Positions 11,311 through 25,341 of a DNA stretch of 64,000 nt are shown piece by piece. The DNA comes from Microcebus murinus (lineage: Eukaryota; Chordata; Mammalia; Primates; Cheirogaleidae): NCBI RefSeq assembly GCF_040939455.1, contig NC_134110.1:98547001-98611000 (forward strand). Reading direction: 5' to 3'. Position 1 is the stretch's first letter, and each line of letters opens with the position of its first letter. The notes under the pieces are model-generated. The model was not told the DNA's origin and searched no databases. It saw only the letters and a list, made by a program, of their open reading frames with translations. The translations under genes and the position numbers were made by a program.

Positions 11311-11617
11311 TTTTTTTTCCTTCATTTTTTTTAGAGTTAGGGCTCCCTGTGTCACCCAGGCTGGAATGCAGTGGCATGATCACAGCTTGCTGCAACCTTG
11401 AACGCCTGGGTCTAAGTGGTTCTCCTGTCCCAGCCACCTGAATAGCTGGGACTACAGGCACATGCCACCATGCCTGGCTAAGTTTTTTTATTTTTATTTT
11501 TGTAGAGACAGGGTCTCACTAAGTTGCCCAGGGTTTTGAACTCCTGAGCTCAAGGGATACTCCTGCCTCATCCTCCCAAAGTGCTGGGATTACAGGTGTG
11601 AGCCACTGCGTCTGGCC
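11311..11617 (-). mobile_element. Alu SINE, older (AluJ-like) type
   Basis: A full reverse Alu. Its linker reads 'TTTTTGTAGAGACAGGGTCT' instead of the strepsirrhine 'TTTATAGTAGAGACGGGGTC' form, and 'GCTTGCTGCAACCTTGAACG' fits an early Alu. Flanks 'GGTAGGTTTT' (11305-11314) and 'GGTACGTTTT', the latter now after the second Alu, look like its own TSD. Confidence 0.85.
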
Positions 11618-11624
11618 AGGGTAC

Positions 11625-11872
11625 GTTTTTTTTTTTTGAGACAGAGTCTCACTTTGTTGTCCAGGCTAGAGTGAGTGCCGTGGCGTCAGCCTAGCTCACA
11701 GCAACCTCAAACTCCTGGGCTCGAGTGATCCTTCTGCCTCAGCCTCCCGAGTAGCTGGGACTACAGGCATGCGCCACCATGCCCGGCTAATTTTTTATAT
11801 ATATATCAGTTGGCCAATTAATTTCTTTCTATTTATAGTAGAGACGGGGTCTCGCTCTTGCTCAGGCTGGGT
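11625..11872 (-). mobile_element. Alu SINE, strepsirrhine type, 5'-truncated
   Basis: It starts with the T run and 'GAGACAGAGTCTCAC' and ends abruptly at 'GCTCTTGCTCAGGCTGG', lacking the first 60-odd bases of the Alu. The direct repeat 'GGCCAGGGTACGTTTT' occurs at 11614-11629 and 11873-11888, so this is a clean insertion at the edge of the older Alu. Confidence 0.93.
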
Positions 11873-11888
11873 GGCCAGGGTACGTTTT

Positions 11889-14800
11889 AATGTCACTTGC
11901 CTTTAATAACATTATCACACTGTCAGCCTTCTAGTGTGTCTTTGGGTCTAGCAACCACGTGTAACCCAGACCTCACCTGTGAGGAGAATGGAGCTCAGAT
12001 GATCACACTGAACAAACCAGGCCCACTTCTGGGGATGAATTTTGCCAAGTGCTTTTGAGGTTGCATCTGTCCCAGGCTCTAAACACAAGACAGAGGGGCA
12101 CAGGCATAGTGACGACTTTGTTTGAGACTGAGATTGATTAGATGGCCCCTAACACTGGGGGCCAATCTGTGTGGGTGTAGGGGATTGCTTTGCTGTGATG
12201 CCACCTGTAGAGCTGTAACAATGCTCAATAAACTTAGACCTGCAACCTTAAACTGTGTGGAACCTACACAGATAACTTTTGGGAAGATCCTTAACCCGAC
12301 TCCCTCAGTACCTGTAAGAAGTCACTGTAAGATTAGAAAATGCAATTACATCTGATAAAGTGATTGCCAAGACATTGTTTGAAGAGAGGGCTTTATCAGC
12401 CCTATTGTGTGAAGTTAATGGAGACCTGGGTCTCTGGCCACTGGTCTCTCACCTCACCTCCAACCGGAATGAAATCTGATTAGAAGGAGCTCAACAGTCC
12501 TTAGAGTTCCAACACTTAATTTACAATTTATTCCATTTGGTATAAGCTAGCCTTGGAGCCCACGAATCCGAACCTACATTAGCAAGAGATCCATCCACGG
12601 GGCTCTTGCCTGCCTTGTGCGGTGACTGCCACGGTTCCCTGGCGCCCTCTGAACTGCCACCGGCCTGTGCCTGGGAGAGCACTGACTTTCTCGTGCTAAA
12701 ATCCTGCTTCTCCCACTCTCTCCTCCTGCAGACTGACAGGCACGTACTTATTTTGGGTCCCCAGAGCCTCGCTCGAAGACATGGTCTTCCAAGAGTCATC
12801 CCCACGTGCTCCTGACCTGAGCTAACTGCTCGGAGAATGCTGTGCAGGGGGCGAGGGCCCAGCCGCGGGCAGGGGTCCGTGAGCCTGGGAGGATGCGCTG
12901 ACCTCCACGAAAACCCTGGCGGGGAGGGGGAGGGGCTGCTGGGGGAGGGGCTGCACAAGAGAAAGTCCCCTGAGTGGAGGCACTGTTCACTCCCTGTGTG
13001 AGCTGGAAAGGAGCGTCTGGGCCAAACGGATTTCACAGATGAGGAAAGAGAGCTCAAACAAGGCACGTGGAATGTTGTGACTTAATATTTTCTACTATGT
13101 CCCAAGGAAGGTTCCAGGTGATATTCAGTCACGAATACAACCCGAGCGTCCACCCAAACTGTGGAGAGGACGCGATGCTTGCAGAGAGCGCACACCCCTT
13201 TCCTGCCTTTTACAGTCAGGTAGGGAAGAGGAATCAAGGGATTAGGGATAGATCTAAAAAAGTGGGACGCAGAGAATCTTAAATATACATAGCATAGCTG
13301 GACACACAAAAAGATAGGTTAAGCGAAGAAGATCACAATGTAGAAAGTGCTGCCTTGGTCTTATTCATCCCAAATCAGGTTTGCCCAATGACGCTAACAG
13401 GAGGAATGTCTGTGTGGTTTATGTCCAGCCAGCGCTCCCCCTCCTTAGCCCATTCCCAGCTTTTACCCGCCGGCTCTTCCCTGGTGTCCCCGCCCTCACC
13501 GAGGAAAGGAAGAAACACAACTTCTGCAAACGTGGAAAGAGCCCGCAACCAGGCAGGGTGGCGGTGGGGCGATTTAGAAGAGGCACAGCTGGTACTACTG
13601 GCCCCTGACAGACCTATGCCGTGGGTGTGTGTCCCAGTATCATCCTTCTGTAAATGTTTGTTAATCAACACAAAATATGGAGAACTTACTTTCATAAAGC
13701 ACTTTCACCTGCATTAGGTCTCTTTGTTCCTCAATAATATCCCAGTGAGAAAAATAGGACAGTCAGTGCCCTCTTTCATAGACGGAGGAGGAGACGCCAC
13801 AGAGAGGTTGAGCAGCTGCCTGGGGTCCTCCAGGGAAGAGGCTTGTCGGGGCTGGGTGCTTTTCTTCCGATTATACTTCACACTTCACGGGGTTCCCACC
13901 CAGACATCAACTCATCCTTCTCACCGGGGCCTGGCTGAGAGACCCAAGACCCCGCCTCTGCCTCCTGAGTACCCCCAAGTCTGGCTGGCATTCTTGTCTT
14001 GGGGTATTAGTAGGTAGGTCAGTCTGTATCTTGATCCTCTGACCCAAATATACAGGAAAAGGCAAAGAATATGATCGCAGAATACATTGGCAGCCACGAC
14101 ATTTGTCCTTCGTGGAGACATCTGGGTGTTTATTTCCCTGTTGCTCTGTAGAAAACATCAAGCAATGTAAAACCTCCTGCTCCATCTAGGAGGTGAGGTA
14201 CAAAGTAGATGATTTCCATTCTCTAAACGCCTCCTTATTAACCATGTCCAGTTGGCCGGATACCTAATCCTCATATAGATAGTGGAAACACAGAGATGTC
14301 ACGTGCCCCAGAAATCCGTGCAACAAGAACGCTTGGTAGCTATACAGTTGTTCTTTTTGTTGTTTTAGTTCAGGAATTTTAAAATCCACTTAGTGATGAA
14401 TGCAGTTTCTTGCAATTGAACTTGGTCTTTAAATTCCCTTTAAAATGAAAATATCAAACCATCCACTGATTTGCATAAAACCCTCAAAAGCTTCTGCCAT
14501 CTGTGTGGAGCGTCCTTATAGTCCCAAAGGTGGCTTTGCAGGTACATAGCAGGCTCTGGGTTGGCAATTCCGGAGATAGTTTTTTCTGAGTCATCTCTCT
14601 TGAAATAGGTGCTATAGTCTTCATACTTAACAAAAATCAGAGCAAGGGTGAGAGATTTGTAGAGTCTCCAAACCAGATCAAGAAGTCTGTCAACCGTCCT
14701 TACTTCCACAGCCAGCAGGGTGGCAGCCCAGGCAGTGAGAGCAGAACGATCCGCAGGGACACAGTCCTGGAGGCTGAGGGTGAAGAGAGATCAGGAAAAT

Positions 14801-15359
14801 GGATTTAACCAACTCATCCTTGCATCTGCCAGAGTGGGATATTGTTAGGCCGGGGCTCCATGAAACAATAGATGTCATGAAACAATAGACCTCAATAGGA
14901 CATAATACCCCTTCAGAGGACAGCTTTACATCCTAGCTCTTGGGCAAGCTGAGCTTCCTTTCAGTTTGCTCTTGCTGCACACAATGTGTGTGTTACAAGA
15001 TTATTTGGTCTGACTCTCTTCCTGTTCTCCCTCCCCCATGACTTAGCTTCTGCTCTACACTTCCAGTAAGTCCATGGTGGTTTTTATCTTGAATGTTGGG
15101 GGATTTGTCATGGGGCTCCACTACTGAAAGCTGCAGCATTGCTTCTCTTGGCCATTTTAAAATGAGATGAGCACATTGCATTCTGGATTTTAAGGGCTGG
15201 TCAGTCTGAATGACAAATATGTACCCTAATTTCTACACTTGTGTCATCAGCTCTGAGACCCTTGGATTGGATGAAGAATCTACTATTTACTAACCAAGGG
15301 CCGTGCTCATTTTTTTTATAGGAGGTAAAAAGTTATTATAATGGGAAAAGGAGAAAATT
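11889..15359. other. Single-copy-like sequence, 3.4 kb
   Basis: No gene is recognised. MIR-like scraps occur near 13035 ('ACAGATGAGGAAAGAGAG') and 13765-13850. A GC-rich part (12830-12970) produces long but featureless open frames on both strands. A polyadenylation-type AATAAA lies near 12225 without an obvious gene or LTR. Confidence 0.4.
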
Positions 15360-15566
15360 AACAGGAGTCAATCTATTCTAGATAATGCCTTACAAACACG
15401 ATTTCATATTCAGTGGGTACTAGCTATTAATTTTAGAGCAAGGGCAACTGGGATTCAGATGTTAATTAAAATGCACTCAGTGAGTTGACAGATAGGATCT
15501 GAGTTTGAGCCCAGGTGTAGGATCCAGAGGCCTTGTTCTTCCCACTGCACCACTGTGCTGCCTCAG
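15360..15566 (-). repeat. MIR SINE
   Basis: 'GATCTGAGTTTGAGCCCAGG' and the run to 'CACTGTGCTGCCTC' are the reverse of the MIR 5' end. Confidence 0.55.
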
Positions 15567-15674
15567 ATGTGTTTGCTAAGAGCACACCCTCCTATTTCCC
15601 AAATGGAAATGTGACTTCATTAGACCAGAGAGGAATCTTTTCACAGTGTGCTTCCCAGCCAGCAGGGCAGCGCC

Positions 15675-15867
15675 ACCAGCATAATAACCACGGGTGCTCA
15701 CTGCTCTGAGCACTTTGCACATATATTCTCATTTAATCTTCACAATTTAGCTATCCCCATTTTATAGTTGAACTGAAGAACAGAGAAGTTAGGGACTTGT
15801 GCTGGTTTATACAGCTTGCAACTGGCAGAACCAGGATTTGAACGTCTGGCTCCAGAATACCTTAGGT
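15675..15867 (-). repeat. MIR SINE
   Basis: 'TCTCATTTAATCTTCACAAT', 'CCCCATTTTATAGTTGAACT' and 'CAGAACCAGGATTTGAACG' appear in the order expected for a reverse MIR. Confidence 0.8.
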
Positions 15868-17809
15868 GCCAACAAATACCTGTAAAATATGTTTTCTGCA
15901 TTTCTTGGATCTCATACAAATCAGAGGAAAAGGTATAATCAAGAAACATAAATAATAATAAAAAAACTCCCTTAGTTTCTTTAGCTCTGGTTTACCAAAC
16001 GTGTTACAGGGCGGATTGTCCCAGGGAAGTGCCTGAAGCTTATCAGGGAGATAAGCGAATTTGGCTTTCTTTGCGATTTCAGTTCACCTACCCCAGCTCT
16101 CCCAGTGACTACTAGCAAGGTTAACTCTCCCCCAACTCTTCCCAAGAAAAATGAATTCCCTTGTTTCTACCCTCATGTAGCTCTTACCCCTTTAATGCAA
16201 AATGCTATGTTTCACTTTAAATGAAAAGAGCCAGAGTCTATGGCAGAGGCATTCAAGCCTTTGCCTGTGACCCACAGCTGGAATACATCTTCCATGACCT
16301 AGCATAGAATCATGCGCACACACACACACACACACGCACACACACACACACGCACACACGCACACACACACAGAGCTAAAGCCACCAGAGTTCCATGAAG
16401 CATAACCTGTCCTTATCCACTCTGATATGTTTTTTATTTTTTATTAAAAGAATTCTGATTACAACTCTCTAAGTTGATTGCAGGACCCATGGATTGAAAA
16501 AGTTTAGTAAGGAACACTAACTTCAGGTTCTCACAGACAAGTTTTAGAACTGTGCCCTCACACATGTCTCTAGAGCTGGCACCTCCACTTTCATACCTAC
16601 TGGCTCTTTATTAGGTTGGCGAAGATGGGTCAACTGTGGAGATGTCCTACCAAAACTTATATCTTTGCAGTCAGGTTTGACATCCTCGCCAGGTTGGGTG
16701 AGAACCTTCTCTAGTTGCAGAGTTTATGGCTCCTTTCTCTTCTCTCTCCATCAAACATTCAGAGAATAATGGCCATAAAAATGCAAAAGCTGAAAAAAAT
16801 AAAAATAATAAAATAAAATAGTTAAAGCAAAGAGAAGTACTCTGGCTTACAAAAAAAGAGAGATTCTTAACAAAGTGTCATTTTAAAGATGCTTATACTA
16901 ATTTAATAACTAAAGACTATTAGAGATATCAATTGTAAGCATGCAAATGAGGGGTTCTTAAATATTAAAAAAGTTTCTTTCACTAAGAAAAGTATGTTAT
17001 TTTTTCATAAAAATAAATCACCTATCGATTTAGAAATATAAAAATAATAGTTAGCCTTTGGGCTTGTTGAACATAAGGTGCAAGGATTCTGGTAGAACTC
17101 ACAACGTTCGAAGATACAAATCCTATGTTTAGGGAAAAGGGCAAATAAAGAGAGCAGGTGAGAACGTGAGCTCAGAAATGTTATGAGCTAGGACACTCAC
17201 CTGTCTGTTGGCTGACACAAGGAAGGAGGCTGAGAGCATTTTCCCTGGGTGGAGACAGGCAGCATGCATCACATCTGCTAGTCCTCTTCTGTCCCTTCAT
17301 TGTAGGAATGCACCAAACATTCGTTAAATAGTAAGTTGACTGTGAGAATTTCCTTAAGGTCACATGGTCCTAAACCTGTGTGTCGCATACGACAGAGCCG
17401 AGTTCAGGAAGTAACTTCTCCAAGGTCCTGTCTTGGTAGAACCATCCTCTACTTCTCCCGATGGTACACTTTATCCCCTTAGGAACGCAGCATTGTCACA
17501 TAATGGATCCTCTGTATATTTAAAACGTACGCTTACGTGGTTCTAGCTATTTTTGAGAAAGGAAGGAAAGAAGAGATGTGCAATTTGAGTAGGAGACACA
17601 TGCATCTAACAGTGTCAAGTCACCTGCAAAATATAGAGCTTTCTCAGTTCTACCTTCCAGGTAGAATTAGTCACCTTTACTTCTCTGCTGTCACTGGCAG
17701 AGTATCTGTCCCAGTACTGTTTGATTTTAAAATGAGACCACAGAATGTCCTTTATAGAAATATAACAGAAATATCCCAGAGATGTGTTTTGTGTGCCTAC
17801 TAAACATGA
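15868..17809. other. Single-copy-like AT-rich sequence
   Basis: Apart from the CA microsatellite, no repeat or gene is recognised. An A/T simple stretch lies near 16793-16822. Confidence 0.4.
16315..16374. repeat. (CA)n microsatellite
   Basis: About 60 bases of CA dinucleotide with scattered CG interruptions ('CACACACGCACACACA'). Confidence 0.95.
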
Positions 17810-18335
17810 CCAGTCATCGGGGAGATGAAAATTGAAATCATGAGGTATAGTTCACATCCATTGAGAATGAAAATACCAAATGTTGGCAAGGATGTGGAGC
17901 AACAGGATAGCTCATGCCTTGCTGGCGGGAGTGTAAAATGGTACAGCCACTGTGAAAAACTGTCTGGCACCTCTTTATAAAGTTAACTACATGTGTAGCA
18001 TATGACCCAGCAATTCCCAAAAACTGTGAAAAACCTATGTCCACAAAAAGACTTATATGAGAATGTGCCTGGTAGTGTCATTCATCATAGCCCCAAACTA
18101 GAAATAACTCACTTGGCCATCAATCAGAAAATAAACACACTGTAGTTAAATCACATGATGTAGTACTACATCATGTGAAGCAGTGAAGAGCAGTCAGCTA
18201 CAGCTATGAGAACAGCAAGGTGAATCTCATGAATCTCATGTTGAGCTAAAGAAGCCAGATACAAAAAGAATATATACTGTTGAACTTTATGCATATAAGG
18301 GTCAAAAGGGATTAAAAACCTGATCAAACGAACGA
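17810..18335 (+). repeat. Old LINE-1 (L1M) ORF2 3' part
   Basis: Old L1 ORF2 C-terminal coding sequence, many stops. Readable phrases: 'AATGTTGGCAAGGATGTGGA', 'GGCGGGAGTGTAAAATGGTA', 'ATGACCCAGCAATTCCC', 'AGAATGTGCCTGGTAGTG'. It contains the 28-bp palindrome at 18151. Confidence 0.75.
18151..18178. repeat. Perfect 28-bp palindrome
   Basis: The half 'TCACATGATGTAGT' is followed at once by its exact reverse complement, with no spacer. It sits within old L1 sequence where other copies have no such palindrome. Confidence 0.9.
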
Positions 18336-18486
18336 CTGACCAACAACATATGAGTGTTGTGGACCTTTATGTGCCTAGCCACAAATTTGGAAAATAAAAA
18401 GCAAAAATGGCTAGGAATATGATGAAGAAAATGGGAAAAGCTCTAACTATTGTGAGAGACCAACATATCTCTTAATAGGCAAATTA
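18336..18486 (+). repeat. Old L1M endonuclease-region fragment
   Basis: 'GTTGTGGACCTTTATGTGCC' and 'AAAAATGGCTAGGAATAT' resemble the ORF2 endonuclease region of an old L1. It lies downstream of a C-terminal piece, so it is from a separate insertion or rearrangement. Element 1 begins directly after it. Confidence 0.5.
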
Positions 18487-18497
18487 GGGGGGTGGAG

Positions 18498-18508
18498 CAA
18501 GATGGCGG
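18498..18508 (+). promoter_or_regulatory. YY1-like site at L1 5' end
   Basis: 'CAAGATGGCGG', 12 bases from the element start, matches the YY1 core used by human L1 to place transcription initiation. The role here is inferred from that parallel. Confidence 0.65.
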
Positions 18509-19029
18509 ACAAATAACACCGCCAGACAGAGTGTCTCTGCAGAAAAGACAGATTCTAGCAGAAATTAGAGGAAAGAAGCAAGAAGACGAGCATACAGCGG
18601 ACGAGGGCCGGAAGGAGGGTGACCTGAGACCCCGGGAGACTCCAAGGGAGGAGGCTGCGGAGGAGAACTGGAGGCTGAGACCACCAGAGCAGCCCGGAGA
18701 CCAGCGGCAAGGGTAGGTGGATTTGCTGATTCCCCTCCCCTGCATTTGGGACTGCTGGTGGGCTCCCCAGCGGGTGGAGAGACCTGCGGACACCAGCCCA
18801 GAGATCGCCGCTGCCAGCCAGCGGTGAGCCTGTAGCAGACGTGGCACCAGGTTCCCAACTTCCTCCGGGCACCTCCGTGTGTACAGACCTGAGCCTGGCG
18901 GCAGGCGCCATATTGCCTCCTGCTCCCCTCTGCCGACCCTACCCGCAGCTGCCAGGAGAGACAATACAGCCACCAGCCAGAGGCACCTCCAGGGAACGGG
19001 ACCTTCCCTTTGGGTACCCTACATCTAAC

Positions 19030-19779
19030 TCAGGGGAACTCAGACTGTGAGCTCCCTACCCGCCCGACCACCCAGGTGCTGCTGGCACGGTGCTCCCAGG
19101 AGAATGGTGCTGACTCAGAGGCTGAGAGACATAGACCCAGCTTGGGCTCCCAGTGGGTGAATTGGGACCGGAACTCCTCTCCCTGGTGGGGATACAGTTT
19201 GAACTCTGGGACCCAGAGGTCGGACTTGCCGACCAGATCCCCTGCACCGAGGGCTAGCATTGCCCGGGGCACAGAAGGGTTATACGTGAACAGCCTACTG
19301 AGGGCTCTGTGCCTCCAGGGGCGGATTGACGTCCTAGAGGGCAACCCTCCTCCCAGGAGGAGGCCGTGCGCCCAACCCAGGTGGCGTTCCTGTGCAGGGA
19401 ACCTCCCCGCCGACATCACAGTCCCGGGAGGCCTGGTGGCTTGTGGTCTGGCCTGCTGGCAGAGGCACAGGAGTAGCTGCAGAGTTGGAGAGGGTGGAAA
19501 GAAGTGAGGCCCGCTCCAGACTGCCGGTCTCAGACAGACCCACCCCCACACCCAGACTTTCTGGCTGAGCGGGACCATTCCAGCCCCGCCCTGACAGCTT
19601 TCCCTGGAAGCAGAGAACAGAACTTTGACCCCTGCTAACGGCCTGAAGGCAGGCTTACACAAAATCAACAGCATAGCCTGTTCCTCCAAGCAAACGCGAC
19701 CTACTGACAGGGACGGCATCCTGCACAGCCTTTTCACGGCACCCACTGACTCAATATACAGGGAGTGGTCTAATTTCAC
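19030..19779 (-). other. Antisense ORF in L1 element 1 5' UTR (249 codons)
   Basis: An open frame on the minus strand, starting MKLDHSLYIESVGAVK and ending GSSQSEFP at a stop. About 150 codons of it share frame and sequence with the longer antisense frame of element 3 (45548-46441), for example 'SDLWVPEFKLYPHQGE' and 'PKLGLCLSASE', and a shorter piece is open in element 2. Human L1 carries a short antisense ORF0 in its 5' UTR, but I see no sequence similarity to claim homology. GC-rich leaders often keep frames open by chance, so coding status is unproven. Confidence 0.3.
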
Positions 19780-19868
19780 CCACAGACACCACCTAACGCC
19801 TCAGAAACTAAACAAGGTGTGTGAATACCCAAACAATAACTTAAGGAAAGAAACAACAACTGATCGAC

Positions 19869-21206
<1,338 letters not shown>

Positions 21207-21243
21207 AGATAAAAACAACCAAACCCAAAGGCCAGATATTACA

Positions 21244-24200
21244 ATGGCTCAAGACAGAAATCAAAGCAACAACATCCAACCCAACAGAATGATCAGTAAT
21301 CTACCTTACCTATCAGTTCTCTCAATAAATGTGAATGGCTTAAACTCTCCACTCAAGAGACATAGGCTGGCTGAATGGATAAGAAAATACAGGCCAAGTA
21401 TATGCTGTCTTCAGGAAACACATCTAACCTGCAAGGATGCATATAGACTAAAAATAAAAGGGTGGAGATCAATATTCCAAGCAAATAGAAGCCAAAAGAA
21501 GGCTGGTGTGGCAGTTCTAATTTCAGACGATTTAGTTTTTAAACCAACAAAAGTAGTGAAAGACAAAGAGGGTCATTATATAATGGTGAAGGGCACAGTC
21601 CAAAAAGAAGAGATAACAATTTTAAATATATATGCACCCAACTTAGGTGCACCCAGATTCATAAAGCAAACCTTACTGGAGCTAAGCAAATGGATTAATA
21701 GCAACTCCATAATCGCCGGAGATTTCAACACCCCACTGACAGCACGAGACAGATCCTCCAAACAGAAAATTAATAAAGAAATAATGGACTTAAACAAAAC
21801 TCTAGAACAATCGGGTCTGACTGACATTTACAGAACATTCTACCCAAAATCCACTGAATATACGTTCTTCTCATCAGCTCACGGGACATTCTCTAAGATT
21901 GACCATATCCTAGGACACAAAGAAAATCTCAAGAAATTTAAAAAAATAGAAATCATACCATGTACCTTCTCAGATCACAGTGGAATAAAAGTAGAAATCA
22001 ACCCTAACAGAAACTCATATTTCTAAACAAAAACGTGGAAATTAAACAACCTCCTACTAAAAGATTACTTCATAAATGAAGAAATCAAGACGGAAATAAA
22101 AAAAATTCTATGAAGAAAACGACAATGGAGAGACAAGTTATCAACTCCTCTGGGACACAGCTAAAGCAGTTCTGAGAGGAAAGTTTATCTCCATAAATGC
22201 CTATAACCAAAAGACAAGAAGATCACAAATAGACAATCTAATGAAAGGACTCAAAGAGCTGGAAAAAGAAGAACAGACCAATCCCAAACCCAGCAGAAGA
22301 AGTGAAATCAACAAGATAAAATCAGAACTAAACGAAATTGAAAACAGGGAAGCTATTCAGGAGATTAATAAAACAAAAAGTTGGTTCTTTGAAAAAATAA
22401 ACAAAATTGACACACCATTGGCTAAGCTAATGAAAAGCAGAAAAGAGAAATCTCTAATAAGCTCCATCAGGAATAAAAAGGGAGATATCACAACTGATCC
22501 CAAAGAGATACAAGATACAATTTATGAATACTACAAAAATCTTTATGCACACAAACTGGAAAATGTGGAGGAAATGGACAAATTTCTAGAAACACACAGC
22601 CTCCCTAGGCTCAACCAGGAAGAAATAGATTCCCTGAACAGACCAATCTCAACAGCTGAAATAGAAACAGCAATTAAAAATCTCCCTAAAAAGAAAAGTC
22701 CCGGTCCAGATGGCTTCACACCCGAATTTTACCACACTTACAAAGAAGAACTAGTACCTATCTTGCAGAAACTATTCCACAACATCGAGAAGAACGGAAA
22801 CCACCCTGACACCTTTGATGAAGCGAATATTACTCTGATACCAAAACCAGGAAAGGATGCAACAGAAAAAGAAAACTACAGACCAATATCCCTAATGAAT
22901 ATAGATGCAAAAATTTTCAACAAAATCTTAGCTAACCGAATCCAGACACTTATGAAAAAAATAATCCACCATGACCAATGGGCTTCATCCCAGGGATGCA
23001 GGGATGGTTCAACATACGTAAATCTATAAATGCAATTCACCACATAAACAGAAGCAAAAACAAAGACCACATGATTCTTTCAATAGATGCAGAAAAAGCT
23101 TTTGATAAAATTCAACACCCTTTCATGATACGAACACTTAAGAAAATAGGCATAGAAGGGACATACCTAAAAATGATACAAGCCATATATGACAGACCCA
23201 TAGCCAACATCATACTGAATGGGGAAAAATTGAAATCATTCCCACTTAGAACTGGAACCAGACAAGGCTGCCCACTATCTCCACTTCTGTTCAACATAGT
23301 GCTGGAAGTCTTGGCTACAGCAATCAGACAGGAAAATGGAATCAAAGGTATCCAAACAGGGGCAGAAGAGATCAAACTTTCACTGTTTGCTGATGATATG
23401 ATATTGTATCTATAAAACCCCAAAGATTCAACCAAGAAACTCCTTGGACTGATCAATGAATTTAGTAAAGTCTCAGGATACAAAATCAATACACAGAAAT
23501 CAGAGGCATTCATATATGCCAACAACAATCTAATTGAGAACCAAATCAAAGACTCAATTCCCTTCACAATAGCAACAAAGAAATTAAAGTACCTAGGAAT
23601 ATACTTAACCAAGGAGGTAAAAGACCTCTACAGGGAGAACTATGAAACACTGAGGAAGGAAATAGCAGAGGATGTAAATAGATGGAAATCCATACCATGC
23701 TCGTGGATCGGCAGACTCAATATCATCAAAATGTCTATACTACCCAAACTGATCTACAGATTCAATGCAATACCTATTAAAATCCCACCAGCATTCTTCA
23801 CAGATATAGAAAAAATAATTTTATGCTTCGTATGGAACCAAAGAAGACCCCGAATATCAAGAGCAATTCTAGGCAACAAAAACAAAATGGGAGGCATTAA
23901 TATGCCAGATATCAAACTATACTACAAAGCTGTAGTAATTAAATCAATATGGTATTGGCACAAAAATAGGAATATTGACCAGTGGAACAGATGTGAGAAT
24001 CCTGATATAAAACCATCCTCATATAGCCATCTCATCTTTGACAAAGCAGACAAAAACATATGCTGGGGAAAAGAATCCATCTTCAATAAATGGTGCTGGG
24101 AAAACTGGATAGCCACCTGTAGAAGGCTAAAACAGGACCCACACCTTTCACCTCTCACAAAAACCAACTCACGCTGGATAACAGACTTAAAACTAAGGTA

Positions 24201-25119
24201 TGAAACTATTAGAACCCTAGAGGAAAAAGTTGGAAACACTCTCCTAGACATTGGCCTGGGCAAAGAGTTTATGAAGAAGTCCCCAAAGGCAATCACAGCA
24301 GCAACAAAAATAAATAAATGGGACATGATCAAACTACAAAGCTTCTGCACAGCCAAACAAATAGTCATGAAAGTAAACAGACAACCTACAGAATGGGAGA
24401 AAATTTTTGCATCCTATGCATCTGATAAGGGACTGATAACTAGAATATACTTAGAACTCATGAAAATCAGGAAGAAAAAACCAAATAACCCCATTAAAAA
24501 GTGGGCAAAGGACTTGAACAGAAACTTTTCTAAAGAAGACAGAAGAATGGCCAACAAACATATGAAAAAATGCTCAACATCTCTAATCATCAGGGAAATG
24601 CAAATCAAAACCATAATGAGATATCACTTAACCCCAGTGAGAATGGCCTTTATCAAAAAATCTCCAAACAATAAATGCTGGCGTGGTTGCGGAGAGAGAG
24701 GAACACTCCTACACTGCTGGTGGGACTGCAAACTAGTTCAACCTCTGTGGAAAGCAATATGGAGATACCTTAAAGCGATACAAGTGAATCTACCATTTGA
24801 TCCAGCAATCCCATTGCTGGGCATCTACCCAAATGATCCAATGACACTCTACAGAAAAGACACCTGCACTTGAATGTTTATAGCAGCACAATTCATAATT
24901 GCAAGGCTGTGGAAACAGCCCAAGTGCCCATCAATCCAAGAATGGATTAATAAAATGTGGTATATGTATACCATGGAGTACTATTCAGCTCTAAGAAACA
25001 ATGGTGATATAGCACATCTTCTATTTTCCTGGTTAGTGCTGGAACCCATACTACTAAGTGAAGTATCCCAAGAATGGAAAAACAAGCACCAGATATATTC
25101 TCCAACAAACTGGTATTAA
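21244..25119 (+). pseudogene. LINE-1 ORF2, element 1 (disrupted)
   Basis: ORF2p supplies the endonuclease that nicks target DNA and the reverse transcriptase that copies L1 RNA. The frame starts MAQDRNQSNNIQPN; endonuclease motifs are visible ('CCLQETHLTC', 'IAGDFNTPLT', 'HGTFSKIDHILGH', 'FSDHSGIKVEIN'). The reverse transcriptase region shows '[13 protein letters not shown]', '[15 protein letters not shown]' and the catalytic 'FADDMILYL' near 23385-23412. The cysteine-rich C-terminus reads '[18 protein letters not shown]'. Breaks: TAA at 22024-22026, an extra base near 22100, a one-base loss near 22978, TAA at 23413-23415, and TGA at 24871-24873 about 82 codons before the normal end. The last is shared with element 3. 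No functional ORF2p is possible. Confidence 0.95.
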
Positions 25120-25341
25120 CTGAGTAGCACCTAAGTGGACACATAGGTACTACAGTAATAGGGTATTGGGCAGGTGGGAGGGGGGAGGGGGGCGAGTATA
25201 TACATACATAATGAGTGAGATGTGCACCATCTCGGGGATGGTCATGATGGAGACTGAGACTTTTGGGGGGAGGGGGGGATATGGGCATTTATTGAAACCT
25301 TAAAATCTGTACCCCCATAATATGCCGTATAAAAAAAAAAA

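Larger units (their letters stand above)
18487..19868 (+). promoter_or_regulatory. LINE-1 element 1 5' UTR / promoter
   Basis: A GC-rich 1.4-kb leader homologous to those of elements 2 and 3. By analogy with human and mouse L1 it should hold the internal RNA polymerase II promoter. Relative to element 2 it lacks about 150 bases near 19640 (the segment after 'GACCCCTGCTAAC'), and element 3 has an intermediate form. Long open frames exist on both strands (sense 19010-19507, antisense 19030-19779). Confidence 0.8.

Noticed and set aside
12521..13066. 181-codon open frame, minus strand
   Set aside because: GC-rich, serine/proline-rich translation with no domain and overlapping open frames on the other strand. 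No splice or promoter evidence.
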